Of a DNA stretch of 64,000 nucleotides, positions 12,007 to 23,739 are shown one piece after another. The stretch is taken from positions 1,653,501 through 1,717,500 of the forward strand of contig JACEVL010006403.1 of NCBI GenBank assembly GCA_020284085.1. Direction: 5' to 3'. A program made the translations under genes and the position numbers. Source of the DNA: Aporrectodea caliginosa (taxonomy: Eukaryota; Annelida; Clitellata; Crassiclitellata; Lumbricidae). The first letter of the stretch is position 1; the number at the start of each line of letters is the position of its first letter. The notes under the pieces were generated by a model, which searched no databases, was not told where the DNA came from, and saw only the letters and a list, made by a program, of their open reading frames with translations.

Positions 12007-12050
12007 AGCCGCTTAAAATCTAGCAAGAAAACAAAGAAAAGATTTTATAT
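12007..12050 (-). promoter_or_regulatory. Splice acceptor 13 nt upstream of the ATG9 start codon
   Basis: Read on the minus strand, a pyrimidine tract ends in TTTTCTTGCTAG (the AG at 12021-12020), then 13 bases and the ATG. The leader is therefore spliced from an upstream 5' UTR exon, or accepts a spliced leader. I could not locate the partner exon or promoter with confidence. A YY1/NRF1-like patch (GGCCAT, GCGCATGC) near 20,210-20,235 is only a weak candidate. Confidence 0.6.
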
Positions 12051-13024
12051 GACAATAATTGTTAAAAACAATATGTAAAGTGATCAGATATGCAATTTTC
12101 TTAAAACTACTTAGCAGTGCACTCTAACTTACAACACAGTCAAACTCTGCCATGCGCTAAAAGGCTCCAACATTCATAAAACATTCATTTCAAAGTCATA
12201 TTTAAAAATTCATTTTAAAACTAATATTAATAAGTTCTCATCAGTGCACCATGGAATATAATCCAATAATGTCTCACTTATTAAAATTAAAATTTTTCTT
12301 TTTGGTTACACGCCAACAGAACTTCAGTTCCTATCTACAGAAGACCTTTGTGTTACATGCACAGACTGATTGAGCCACTTCTCATACACAAAAGAATCTT
12401 TAAATTGTGCACAAAACATTTACCCACGACAAATGCAGCTGCTTTGTCTCTGTACCTTTTGCAACCCCTTGCCCAAAGAGGAGCCTTGGGCAAAGGAATA
12501 ACCACTGTAGCCCACTTCAACAACCTGATGTTCCTCGGTCTCAAGACTCGAGCAGTTATTAGGGTTTCATCAGCTGTTTCTTAATAAGTTCATCTTTACC
12601 CCTCAAAATTGTGCATTCTGTCTAACATGTTCGATGCATCTAGTAAACAAGAACCCTTTGGACACAGAATAATTGTAGAATGCGATTAGATATGTTAGCA
12701 AAAAATCGACAACTTACTGCAACTTCTTGGGGATGTAACACATAAAATTAAATTCATAAACACAGGATGCTAGGGAATTGTAATTGCAGTGCAAGCTGCA
12801 CAAAGTGGTTATTTGGGGTGGAACGGTTAAATATTGCATAATAATAATACATATTGCTCTGCAATGAGTCTTGATAAATTCTAGAGCTGTGTTCTGCAAC
12901 TTTTTCATTTTCTGGAAAAAATTCTGAGTCCCAAAGATCAGATCTACCAAACTAATAAATGTTAACCGTTAATTAATTTTAACTTACAACATCCAAGATG
13001 ATCAAAAAACTAAAGTTTTGACAT

Positions 13025-13258
13025 ATTTTTAATCAATCAATCAATTAATCCTTTTATTGTTTCCATAGAATAGTTTACAAGTAGTGATCCAGAATAATCA
13101 TAATCAACGATCATAAGTATGGAAATTAAAACAGACAGATCACATGATTATCTTATTAACATTTAAGGGAAACAATCGGGTTCCCAGAAGGGACTGAAGT
13201 CCCGCTAAGTTAGGGATACCCGTTTACCATGTTAGCAGAGGGATGACAGTTGAGTATA
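13025..13258 (-). mobile_element. LINE 3' UTR fragment, ATTG-tailed family
   Basis: More than 200 bp nearly identical to 50,660-50,880, which is the 3' end of the LINE with the 227-codon frame. On the minus strand the copy ends in an (ATTG)n tail. Only the 3' UTR is present here, as expected for 5' truncation during target-primed insertion. Confidence 0.85.
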
Positions 13259-13959
13259 AATTTTGACAGTTGAGTATAAATTTTTATCAATTTATATCAT
13301 ATAAAACATGCTAAATGTTTACAAACTACTCTATTTATTGTTTACTTCATATGACTGCAACACAATTTTAGTAAATACATTGTTTCAAATCATGTATAAT
13401 CTATGTTGGGAGTTAGCCAACTTTGAAGGACTGGAAGCCAAAGTAGCACTGACGAAAAACTGCTACTTTTGTCCTGTGGTCTGGTAGTAGTTATTATTTA
13501 TTGATCACAGCAGCTATCCGATTACAGATGCCTTCTTCATTAAACAACTTGGACTTCAGTCTTTAAAAACATTATGCAGCTACTGTCTGACTTGCTATAA
13601 AAGAGATCTATGAGAGATCCAAGGACACCAAGTACTGCTAGAATAACCGAACATAGTATATAGCAAATGTAATGAATGTGGAATAAGAAAACCTGAATCA
13701 TCTGTACCTAAACCAGGCTCAATTAAAGATGCATCTCATTTCCAAAAACAAATACGTATATGAAATAACAGCGACAGAAATCCTGATGAATCCAATTAGT
13801 CTGGGGAAAAACTGCAATGAATTCTTATTCTTTTGCATAGCTTGCATGGTAGATATTAGAGGCATACAAATTTTAGTAAAAGACAACTTGTTCACTCTAA
13901 CCCATTCTCAGCGGATACTAGATTACCATATTACCTTGGCTCACTGTGTATCTTAGCCT

Positions 13960-14190
13960 CATCTGTTCCTGGCTGCGTGTTCTTTCATTCGGCCAATAGG
14001 GTATTCTTCTTGTCCTCTACAACTCAGCACAGAAGCTTTGCTTTCATTGAACCTGTGGACTGGAATAACCTTTGTACAACCTTCCTAAAACTAGAGCTGC
14101 AGGAGCTAGTCACCCTATCTCCTTCTACTCCGTTCTGCAAGAGCTTGAAGTCTATTCTCTTTGAACAAGGTTGTCCTTGTTGGTTTGGCA
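13960..14190 (+). pseudogene. LINE C-terminal fragment
   Basis: The frame reads HRSFAFIEPVDWNNLCTTFL and then FCKSLKSILFEQG. This aligns by eye with the RxFxxxxPxxWNxLP...FKxxLKxxLF end of CR1/L2-like LINE proteins, but is decayed. Confidence 0.6.
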
Positions 14191-14348
14191 GCACTACTGA
14201 TGAGTTTTCCTTGACACTGTGCTTTACAAATTGTCATTCGTGTTATGTTATTACTCTCATTCCATCATTCGATAAGTACTTGAAGGTTAACCTGAAATAG
14301 TACATGTCCATATCCACTACAGTTGGTTGGTTGCTTGTTGGTCCCTAA

Positions 14349-14529
14349 CAGAGGCGGCGCCAGACATTTTTTTTAACCAGGGCATAGCTAGGGCAGTCAT
14401 ACAAGTAACCAGCGCAGGGGCGGGTTTTTGCCCGAATAAATGTTCGGCAGGGCAAAAATTCTGGCATGGCAACAACCAGGGCAAAGGCTTTTTTACTAGG
14501 GCATTTCCCCTGGCGTAGTGCCGCCACTG
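14349..14529. mobile_element. hAT MITE with 8-bp target duplication
   Basis: The termini are inverted (CAGAGGCGGCGCCAG on the left; CAGTGGCGGCACTACG reading in from the right). The flanks GTCCCTAA (14341-14348) and GTCCTTAA (14530-14537) are an 8-bp duplication with one change, as hAT transposases make. Length 181 bp, with no coding capacity. Confidence 0.85.
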
Positions 14530-15353
14530 GTCCTTAATCACTATCTAGATTAAATACAACTGCTAGACCATCAATAGGTAATGCATGTGTTGTTAAGTTT
14601 GAAAATAAAATGTGGTCTTTCACAAAAACTGCTCTGATGAAAAAGTGAATATGCAAAATAACAATGGCTTCTGACATACTAATAAAAATTATCTTTTTAC
14701 AATTTAAACAACATCAGTGTGGCAGCACACTGACATCCTGTGTAAGATCTCAAAAACACAATAGTCAATAAATTAATAATTTTAGAGCAAACAATAAAAT
14801 AATTGTCCAACAGACCACATGAAAGTTATCACATGCACTTCATCTTAATTCAAAGCTGACCATCATAGGCTTGTGGCATAGTTACATCTACAAGGCCAGA
14901 AGCCTGCAAACATATTTTCAGAAGATGAAGTGACATTAGCAATTCATCAGTGTCAGGTGCAAGAGATGCTTCTTTGGCCAGATTTCAGGCAGAAGCATTC
15001 ACGGCCCAGATACCACTCTTCAGGCAGACACCTGGACCATCAGCCATCAGTTGATAGGTCTAGTAAAAACTCAACAGCCTTGCATAATGGAAATGGTAAT
15101 TTTTTGAGATGCTGAGGTGGAAGTAAGTACATAGGTTTGCTAGAAAACAGAGATAAGCAAACAGAGAGGGAAATTGTAAGCAGAGAAGGATATGGTAAAG
15201 AGTCTGTATCAATGATCGACAACCATATGTCACTTAGTTACATAAGTTAAAAAATGCAGTTTAAAAAATATTTGTCTGGCTACACTAGTGCATATGCGGT
15301 GTGTAACGCATAGGCGGTGTATTTAGCTATATTAACTTGCGCTCTATACATCT

Positions 15354-15675
15354 CAGTGGCGTAACTAGGGGGTCCGGCGCCCGGGGGCAAGAATTTTTGG
15401 GAAAAAATTTTTTTACTTCCGCTTAAAATTTCTGATGACTTTTTTTTTTTTTTTTTGCTTTTTCATCTTTTTCCCATAATAAAACTACCTCCAACTCTCA
15501 TTTAGCGCCCCAAGCCTCATTTGCGCCCCCCATGATGTATTAATAGTAACTTTTTCACTATTCGTGCCTGATTTCTTTGATTTCTTTCACAAAATACATT
15601 GTCAAAAGCCTAATTTTGCGCCCCCTCCTGCGCCCGGGGGCGGCCGCCCCCTGCCCCCCCCTCGTTACGCCACTG
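15354..15675. mobile_element. hAT-like MITE, CAGTGGCGTAACTAG termini
   Basis: CAGTGGCGTAACTAGGGGG at the left end is mirrored by CAGTGGCGTAACGAGGGGGG reading in from the right. The interior has C-rich and T-rich runs. CATCT flanks both ends, though a full 8-bp duplication is not evident. These termini are known from many animal hAT families. Confidence 0.85.
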
Positions 15676-15685
15676 CATCTTCATA

Positions 15686-15722
15686 TAATAATAATAATAA
15701 TAATAATAACAATAATAATAAC
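15686..15722. repeat. (AAT)n microsatellite
   Basis: AAT trinucleotides with one interruption, directly beside the hAT MITE. Confidence 0.9.
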
Positions 15723-16247
15723 ATCTACTATTTCCATTCATTATTTTAAAGTGCTTATGCCTTAGTGGATCGCCTAGCATATCGTTGCACAGCTGTTGTC
15801 ACCTTGGGTAATACAGCAGTCGAGTTCCTGCCTGTGTTAGCTAGACTGGCAGTGGCAGGCAAGGCCAACAGCATCATAATTATCTGGGTTATCAGCTGAG
15901 GCTTAGCTGCTACTCAGTGTGGTTCCTTTCGGGCATTTCATGAGATGAGATATGTAACAGTCTATCTAAGAATTATATCTAGACCATGTTGCCCTTGTTC
16001 CCAAAAAAGATCAGCTCATTGGAGATCAGACTTCCATGCTGGGGAACAATGTCTATTGCTTTAAAAAAATATCTACCTTGCAGTGCTACAAGGTCCTGTA
16101 TCACATGTCAATGCATTTTGCGCATTAAGTAGGAAGCATCAAGGGCCATGGTGTAGTCCCGTATTAAGTGGATTGACACATAAACGGGTCAAGTGTAAAC
16201 GGAAATGCACCGTTATTATATGTCACAGTAACAAAACTAAAAGAAAC

Positions 16248-16883
16248 ACTCGCTTAACCGCCACATGCCGGATATATCCGGCGGCCAGCTGAAAATCCTC
16301 ACGCCTTAGCGCCGGATTAATCCGGCATAAACGTAATGACTCGGGCATAGTGCTGGCGTGGCGTATTTCATGCAGCATGGAGCATATTATATTAGCAGAG
16401 GATGTCATAGGTTATATTTGGGCGGAAATTTTTTTTACCCCGGCTACTTCCGGTCTGATCGCTATGCAACGTCTTCTTCAAGAGTCTGCGTTTGGTGCTT
16501 TTGTCGTGTTTGTCTTGGATGTGTGAGTATCGTTCCAATACGGTACATAGTGTAAATATACGAGTTTTATTCAATAATGAGAAAGTCTTCTGTTTTCCTT
16601 GTCATTTCTGCTTATCATACTAACTCACATTTCACCCTTAGACAACAAGCATGCATGCATACATACATACATACATACATACATGCATGCAGCTTGCTTG
16701 CTTGCATGCATGATATTCCTTGGTTGAAAAATAATAGATCTGAGTAAATACGTGCTGTATGTTGGTTTATACGTGTTCAGCAAATGTCAAAAATTAATTA
16801 CGCAACTAACAATCAGCCACAAAAATTACGTTATTTTTACCAATATGGTGCAGCGCCTGGATTTCTTGGCTTGCGGCGGTTAA
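16248..16883. mobile_element. piggyBac-like non-autonomous element
   Basis: The left end carries TTAACCGCCACATGCC and the right end, inverted, TTAACCGCCGCAAGCC. An outer CCCTTTAACCGCC-type extension on the right is followed by TTAA. Two 16-bp perfect palindromes (16267-16282, GCCGGATATATCCGGC; 16311-16326, GCCGGATTAATCCGGC) lie just inside the left end. The interior holds a (CATA)n run and no transposase. The architecture matches the element at 59,669-60,623. Confidence 0.6.
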
Positions 16884-17379
16884 AGGGTTAAAGAATTCTA
16901 CTAAATTAATGGCAATTTTTCTACATGAAACAATGTTTAGATGGTGTAATGTTTCCTATTTGTAACAATTTAAATGGAACTTGGGCAAAATAAACAGTTA
17001 ATTTAAATATCCAATGATAACATGCATAAGAACACCAAAAATGAATCCATAATTTAAATTCAGAACTACTTTTCAACAAAGCATTTAACCAAATATTTTA
17101 AACAGATTTCATTTGTCCGGAGTTGCAAGCAATGCTTTGCAAGTTTCACCAAGTAGTTTTCAGCTACACTATGCTATCTTTATCCAAAAGTTTCAACACA
17201 TTTTAAACTCTACTGAAATTTCATGTGAAACTTTCATTACTTCAAACTTCACTGAAATGTCACAAACCTAACTACAACTATCTCAAATTAATATTGAATG
17301 AATAATAAGAGATTAACATGCCAGAAATCAATACTTGAATCAGAGGCACAGTCAGTCACTACAGATGGACAGCCAAGGT

Positions 17380-17850
17380 TGGAAATTAAGTAACCAAAGG
17401 ATTCATGAACCAGAAAGTTTTAAGTTGCAGCTTGAAGGATGAGATTGTTGGGGTGAGCAAAGGTCTTCTTATACCAGATAGTCGGTGAAGCTGAGCAAAA
17501 AGCACAAGCACCGAAAGCCCTACCAACAAAAGGTTGAAAAAGCTTAAGAAGATCACTGGATCATATAGTCATGATAGTCAATTATGGATCAGAGGTAAGC
17601 AGGTTGATGAGTATGAAGGTGTTGATAGGTGATAGTAGCCTATTTAAAATTGCCTTAAAATATGCCATGAAATAGGGAGCCAGCAAAGTTGTGACAGAAT
17701 ATCAGCGGATGAGACTTTGTCACTAGGACAAACATGATGTTCCACCAAATTCGGCACCTGTTGTTTTGTTATATTATGAGAAAAGGTGTGATAAGGAACA
17801 GAATCAGTATAATCCAGTCTTGACTGAACAAGAGCAATGAACATACAATC
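17380..17850 (-). pseudogene. LINE C-terminal fragment
   Basis: The minus strand encodes FIALVQSRLDYTDSVPY, then LSQLCWLPISWHI, then a degenerate FGACAFCSASPTIWY. These match the LVxSRLDYCNSL...LHWLPVxxRI...RxFxxxxPxxWN series at the end of CR1/L2-like LINE proteins. Confidence 0.8.
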
Positions 17851-17944
17851 TCTTCTTATTGATGATATGTATGTGTCTCAGGGCGCTAAGATGGAACAAG
17901 GTGGTTTACAAACAGTATAAACATGTTGTTGCGTAAAATTAAGA

Positions 17945-18214
17945 ACAGCAGTCCCTTATGCTAGCCATCAGGCAGCCATGGATACGAAGCATTAGCGACG
18001 TCATTTTCTTAGCCTCAGAGTATGATGGCCGGTCCTTTCCCTCCCCATTTGATTTCCCACCTACCGTGTACGGTCAGTGTACTAACTAAAGCGGAGTTGG
18101 CAAGAAACACAGGCGAAGCAGAAATCTCGAAATAAATTTCTGCCCTCATGGGGATTGAACCCCCACTTCACCATTGACAGTCCAACATGCTAACCACTAG
18201 ACCATCGAGCATCC
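17945..18214 (-). mobile_element. tRNA-derived SINE (Asp-like head)
   Basis: The minus strand has a tRNA-like head at about 18214-18140: A box GATGGTCTAGTGGTTAGCAT and B box GGGGTTCAATCCCC with a paired T arm and a GTC anticodon position. The acceptor stem does not pair and a body of about 190 bp follows, so this is a SINE rather than a tRNA gene. Confidence 0.7.
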
Positions 18215-19019
18215 TTTAAAAGGAAGTAACACCAGAGTCAAATGTGACTCCCAGAGTTGTGATTTTTGCTGACAGATTGACATTTGTTCTGGCTATATTA
18301 AATTTTACCATGACAACACTATATTAATTGGCCTGCTTCATGACTAAACGAGTAAGTTCGGAGTCAACCCAAATCCCGAAACCCAGAAAACACTGAAAAT
18401 AGACAAAAGCCCGATTTCGTGAAAACAGTTTTCTAGAAAGCGGCCGAGCTATTCAAAGTTAAATTGTAAACATGACATAGACGTGGCGTGGCCTTGATGT
18501 ATATCGATATACTGCCTATTAAAATGCTTATTTGTTAATTATGTTCATTTGGGTCGGACTTAGAAAATCAATTTTGAGGATCCGGCCGAAATTCGTGTCA
18601 GGGATTCAGGTTTCAAGGAGATTCGAGCCGAACCCTATACCTTAGATTCATACCTGAACCAACATCAAGTTGAATGAGTCAAGTGCCAGAATACAAGTGG
18701 TTCTTTACCATAGCTGATAGACTTAACAAAAGCATATGGCAAAAATTTGACCACAACACTATATAAAAAACAATTTTAAAAATCTTATCATAATTGCCAG
18801 CAAACAGACAACCTTTAAACTGGTAACACATGAGCCTTCTGCTCCTACTTTCTTAGAACCAATGCATTTTATCGTGTGAAATATAAAAAAATTTGAAAGG
18901 ACGTAGAAGTTTCACTGAAAATTTGACAGTTTTTCAAATGTTCTCAAAAACTTTGGGCAGAAGTCAGCAGAATGTGGCTATATAAGACCGTAGTATTGAC
19001 CGGTGGGTCATTTTCTATT

Positions 19020-20760
19020 TTGAATTAAATCTGGGGATCAGCAATAATAATCTAATTCACAATGCTACATGTTTGAAGTAAAGGTGAAACCTGTCAAACT
19101 AATTTTACGAAAGGCATATATTCAAGATCCGAGACGTAAAACTCGCAAAACCCAACCAACCTGACAATCTAGCCAGTACAACGCATATGCAGAAAACTGC
19201 GCATGTAGCCGTTGGATAAAGAAAGAGGCAACCGTTCGAATTCAAGCCAAGTCCCAGGTAGTATAGGTCTCTCACGTGTCGCTAGACAAAGAATACAATA
19301 GAGAGAAAACGAAACAATAGATAGGCTGCAGGTGGGTACAATAGAGACGGCCATGAACTCCAGCTATTCATCTCTTTGACCTCCTATCAACAATGACTGG
19401 CCAAGCACACAGCTGAAGGCTCTCTCACCTGATTCAGTCTCTGTATGGTTGAACTTAAATTACCGCACTCATGAGAGACCTTCCGCCGAAGCCACAGTCT
19501 CATGTGAGAGGAACAGCTCAGGACGATCGTTTATAACAGATGACTTTTAAGAATAATTGTCACTAATTAAACCAGTTTTCTTCATTAGCGAATTCCGATG
19601 TCAACACAACGCATTGAATCATGGGTAAATATTATCTATACGCGATATGTATGCATAGTATGAAATGAAATAGTCAACAAAAATCTTTAGCGCTATACTT
19701 TTCAAAACAGAATCTTAATCAATTCGATTACAAGGGTGAGTTTAATGAAACAGAAAATAACCCCAGTCATCGACTGCATGCTAATGAAAAGATGAAACTG
19801 TAGGATAACTCTCTAAGATATCTCAGCGACACATAAAAACCTCGTCAGAGAACCGATAAAAGCCTCATATTCACGCGCTATATCAAATGAAGTCAACAAG
19901 AATCAAGTTATGTGGTCACATTGTGTGGCTGGTCTCAATCCAAAGCGAAGTCAAGCCGGAGAGAAAGATTGCAACCGTACATGGCTTTAGCACAGACTAT
20001 TCGTCGTCTTACTCTCTGAACCACTTAAACCCTTGTTATGTTGGGTTCGGTTAGGTTATGCTAAGACAACGTACACAGTGCTACCAGAGATGTCAGAGTC
20101 GTGTCTACGACTCTAAGATCTTTGGTGCTACTATGGAAATTGATGGCATTCTCCGGTTACTTCTGACTGTGTAGTGTGCACGTGCACATATAGGCTATAA
20201 CATAGACTTCTGCGCATGCCATCGGCCATTTCAGTTGTTAATCGACTTTTGCATAATTTCGACGGATTCATCATCATCATCGTGGTCAATTCCTGACGCC
20301 TGCAGCCATTTGACGGCGATGGGTACGATGATAGGGCCTACGATCGAACACTATAATATTATAATTAGGCTAAGCCTATGCTAACTTATTGATCTTCATG
20401 GATTTTCCTCGGTTGTGAGTCAAGTGCTCCCTTATCAGTGTCAGTCGAAGTGATGTTATGTCCTAATTTATAATTTTATATGATATAGGCCCTATCCAAC
20501 GTAGGCCTTTGTTTCTTTTTTCTTCGAGTCTTACGTACGTTTGACGCAACTTACTAATTATTGGTCCAGAGACTCTGCAATCGACAGAATCTGATGGCGT
20601 GACGCCATCTGTCGACTGCATGTGAACGCGAATCCTTTTCATGGGCTCCACGTAGAGGCGTAACTTTAATCTAGACAATGCATGGGGAACCAAATTTCGC
20701 ATGTTTCCTTCTCGCGACTGTTATAAATTTAGAATTATAACGGTGACGTTTATGCGCCGT
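19020..20760. other. Gene-free interval upstream of ATG9
   Basis: No exon, transposon or long repeat recognised. Short frames are ordinary. It could hold the 5' UTR exon and promoter of ATG9; GCGCATGC and GGCCAT near 20,212-20,230 are the only promoter-like words noticed. Confidence 0.4.
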
Positions 20761-20929
20761 GACTAATAATAATAGTAATAATAATAATTTCTTCTTTGTT
20801 TTGTGACGGTCGTGGCCTCGTGGGCTGCTTGAAGGCCCGTCTGGTCTTTGCCCGTCTTTTCCGTCGCCGACCGTCCCTGCATGGTCCTCCACCGACTCCA
20901 TCGCTGCATGCCCCCTCCTGGTTCCTCCG

Positions 20930-21060
20930 TCTGCTCCTTGCTCCTTGCACCCGGTTCGGCACCGTGCACCCTCTCTTGCTCCTTGCTCCTTGCACCCGGT
21001 TCTGCACCTTGCACCCGGTCTTGCTCCTTGCTTTTTGCCCCCGGTCATGTTCCTCCTCCC
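20930..21060. repeat. GC-rich minisatellite
   Basis: Imperfect tandem units built from CTTGCTCCTTGCACCCGG and variants. Several long overlapping frames exist on both strands here only because of the repeat. Confidence 0.75.
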
Positions 21061-21199
21061 TCCCCCGGATGGGTATAAATTTATAGAGGGCTCTCTCAGT
21101 CAGGTTGGTAGACTGAAATTTAGAGCTGTAATATGCCAAAATAATCTTTGTCGGCGGCAACGGCCTATGTTGTCATAAGCTGCCGTTAAACTGTGGATC

Positions 21200-21470
21200 C
21201 TATCCTATCCTATCAGGTTGGTAGCCCGCTCGCCACGCCAGCGGCCCGGGTTCGATTCCGGGTCGGTCGGTTTATCAGAGATTAATTTCTCGGATCTTTA
21301 CTGCGGGTGGCTCGGTCGCAATATAAACGTGGAGTACGAGGTTGCTTTCTGCCTCCGACACTAATCATCTTCGATATGAAAAAGTGTCGTTAAGCCGATC
21401 GAAGTACAACTGGTCAGAGAGAGGATACACCAATCATCGTCGATATGACGGCGTCGTTAAATAAACGTAT
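21200..21470 (+). mobile_element. tRNA-derived SINE
   Basis: The head is GTTGGTAGCCCGCTCGCC with B box GGGTTCGATTCCGGG (21247-21262), then a body containing TGTCGTTAAGCCGATCG. A second 3' end, GGCGTCGTTAAATAAACG, follows near 21,450, as in the tail near 43,950. The T-arm is intact but no full tRNA can be folded. Confidence 0.7.
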
Positions 21471-22009
21471 AATTACACAGTCAGAGAGAGGTAGTCCCTC
21501 AGCTTAGCGTGTTCAGAGAGAGGTATATAGTCCGTCAGCTTGCAATGAGTTGAGTTGGTTGTTGTGCTGGTGCGCTGTGTGCAGTAGAGTACTTTGATTG
21601 ACGATAATAGCCTACATCGTGTTGAAAGCCTAGTGACGTGTTGGTGTTGAGTTTGGCGATCGATCGACTGAGAACGTCTAAGTCTTTCGCAATACTCCGG
21701 AGACCGGACTTGCGCTTCTTCGAGCGACACGCGAACTGCTGCTCCGTGCAAGATCAAACTCGTCCCTGCTGCCCGGAGAGCACAGAGACAGTCTCCACGA
21801 CAGTTTTTTTGTTTTTAAGATTGTCTTATTTCGGATCATAAAACTCATTAAAATAGCGGTTCAAATTAATCAGTTGCATAAATAAAATTGACTAGAGCAG
21901 TAGAACCGTAGAACGTCATAATAGAGGCACGTATATATTTTCTAGTTGGCATAATTATATTGTCTTCTCAGAATAAACGTTCTCTTTAGGCCTATACCTA
22001 AATTATTTT

Positions 22010-22080
22010 TGACTTTGTATGTAAAGCGCTGAGCGTTTGCTTGCGTTTAATAAAGAACATAATTATACTTACTTACTTAA
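22010..22080 (+). mobile_element. Retroelement 3' end with (ACTT)n tail
   Basis: TGTAAAGCGCTGAGCG then AATAAAG and three ACTT units. Word and tail resemble LINE/SINE 3' ends elsewhere in the window (62,500; 49,510). Only the end is recognisable. Confidence 0.4.
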
Positions 22081-22460
22081 TTAGGCCTACTTATAATTAT
22101 AATTACAGTAGGCCTAAATATGAATGATTAGTGATGCATTTAGCACATAAATCGCAATAAATGGACAGGAAGATTCTTCGATCATTACCTTGAGCCTCGC
22201 TGCCTCGATCGATTCTAGAGTTCTGTTATGTCTCGATATGCAGTATCTCACCAGCTGTGTTCTTAATAAAGCCTCTGCTGTTCACTCTGTATACTGCTTA
22301 TAGGCCTACCTCTACATAATGAACAAGCATAGCAGGCCTATGCGTGAACACAATATATTACGCTGATTAATTAGTCACCAAGTTAAGCAGGCTACCACTA
22401 CAGCGACTCGACTATCGCGCACCCCTCTTTCTGTATAAAGTCTTCTATTGAGATTAAGGA

Positions 22461-22634
22461 TTAAGCTATAGGCCTATATTCTCTTTATCTCTTTCTATAT
22501 GCTGTAGGCCTATTCTCTTTCTCTCTTTCTCTTTCTCTATGCTGTAGGCCTATTCTCTTTCTCTCTTTCTCTTTCTCTATGCTGTAGGCCTATTCTCTTT
22601 CTCTCTTTCTCTTTCTCTAAGCTGTAGGCCTATT
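22461..22634. repeat. 40-bp minisatellite containing TAGGCCTA
   Basis: Exact 40-bp units start at 22501, 22541 and 22581, with a partial one at 22621 and a diverged one before. Each unit is GCTGTAGGCCTATT followed by a pyrimidine (TCTCTTTC) run. Confidence 0.95.
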
Positions 22635-23099
22635 CATAGGTATTTTCTCACGTTTAACCACAATTTTAGGCTAAAAGGTCGCCATGTCTCTGTTCTGTTC
22701 CATTTATTTCACTTCTCGCGAGATCTGTATAGAAGGAGAGCGTGCGTATGAGTAAGTAGCCTATAAATTATAAGTAGTAAGAATGAGGTTAATTAGTGAG
22801 TACGCCTATACGGGTGAACTCCATATCTAATGTAGTAAGTTTTAGATAAGATAGTGAGAGCGAGCGAGCATGTGTACATTCGACTGTATGTGTATCTGTA
22901 CTACTCTGTAGCCTACACATATGTCTGTATGTAGGCCCATTTCAACCATTTGTATGTGTATGTGTAATATGCTTGTAGGCCTACACGTGTGTGCTTCACG
23001 ACTGTTTCTTGGACTCGACTCATAATTATTATCCAGTTCATACCAATAGCCTAATTCTTCTTTAGTAACTAACTGTTAGAGCAGAGATAATATTTGCTA

Positions 23100-23232
23100 T
23101 CTCAACCCATTTAATAACTATATAACTGTCAGAGCTTAGACAATTTTTCCTATCTGTTATAAGTTACCTGTTACAAGTTGCGACCTGTCAGCTTGGTGTT
23201 GTGAATAAACGAAATTGATTGATTGATTGACC
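23100..23232 (+). mobile_element. Retroelement 3' end with (ATTG)n tail
   Basis: GTTGTGAATAAACGAAATTG followed by GATTGATTG. The tail unit matches the LINE family at 50.7 kb, here on the plus strand; the rest is too diverged to place. Confidence 0.5.
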
Positions 23233-23739
23233 ACACCTGCTTTCTGTTCTCTGCGTTGGCTTTCTCTGAGTCTTTCTGCTTCAAGTTCGCACTCCTTGTG
23301 TACAAACCATGTGCATATCACTGCCATTCTATCTATTATCCCTTTTTAGACCATGCAGGTCTGCTAAACCGAGCGATCCTCTCTTCTTGAAAATTTGTAA
23401 TTACTGTTTCACCTCTTGTCTTTGACCTACTCTGTTATCGTATAGGCCTACTGAAATTTATTTCTTCGGTCTGTGTGGTCAGTGTTTCCGTTAGAGTCCT
23501 AAAAGAGGACGTAGCCTATTTACGCCTTGACTTGGAATTTTTTGGACGTAGCTCATTGCTTTCGACTATCACACCGAAAAATGTGGACGTTTTTTACGGA
23601 CGTAAAAACGGTCATTTGGCCGTTAACGGAAACACTGTACGTACCACGTGTGTGGTTCTTAATGTATCCTGATGCCCGGAATCAATGTAAGCCTACACCA
23701 CTGAACTTCAGTTGTAGGCCTACTAATTCTGTGTAAGTT

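Noticed and set aside
18140..18214. tRNA-Asp gene
   Set aside because: T arm and anticodon position look right but the acceptor and anticodon stems do not pair and a SINE body follows.
20671..21178. Overlapping 76-136-codon frames on both strands in GC-rich sequence
   Set aside because: They follow a minisatellite (GCTCCTTGCACCCGG-like units) and translate to low-complexity GAR/EQG or PC/L-rich repeats with no family resemblance.
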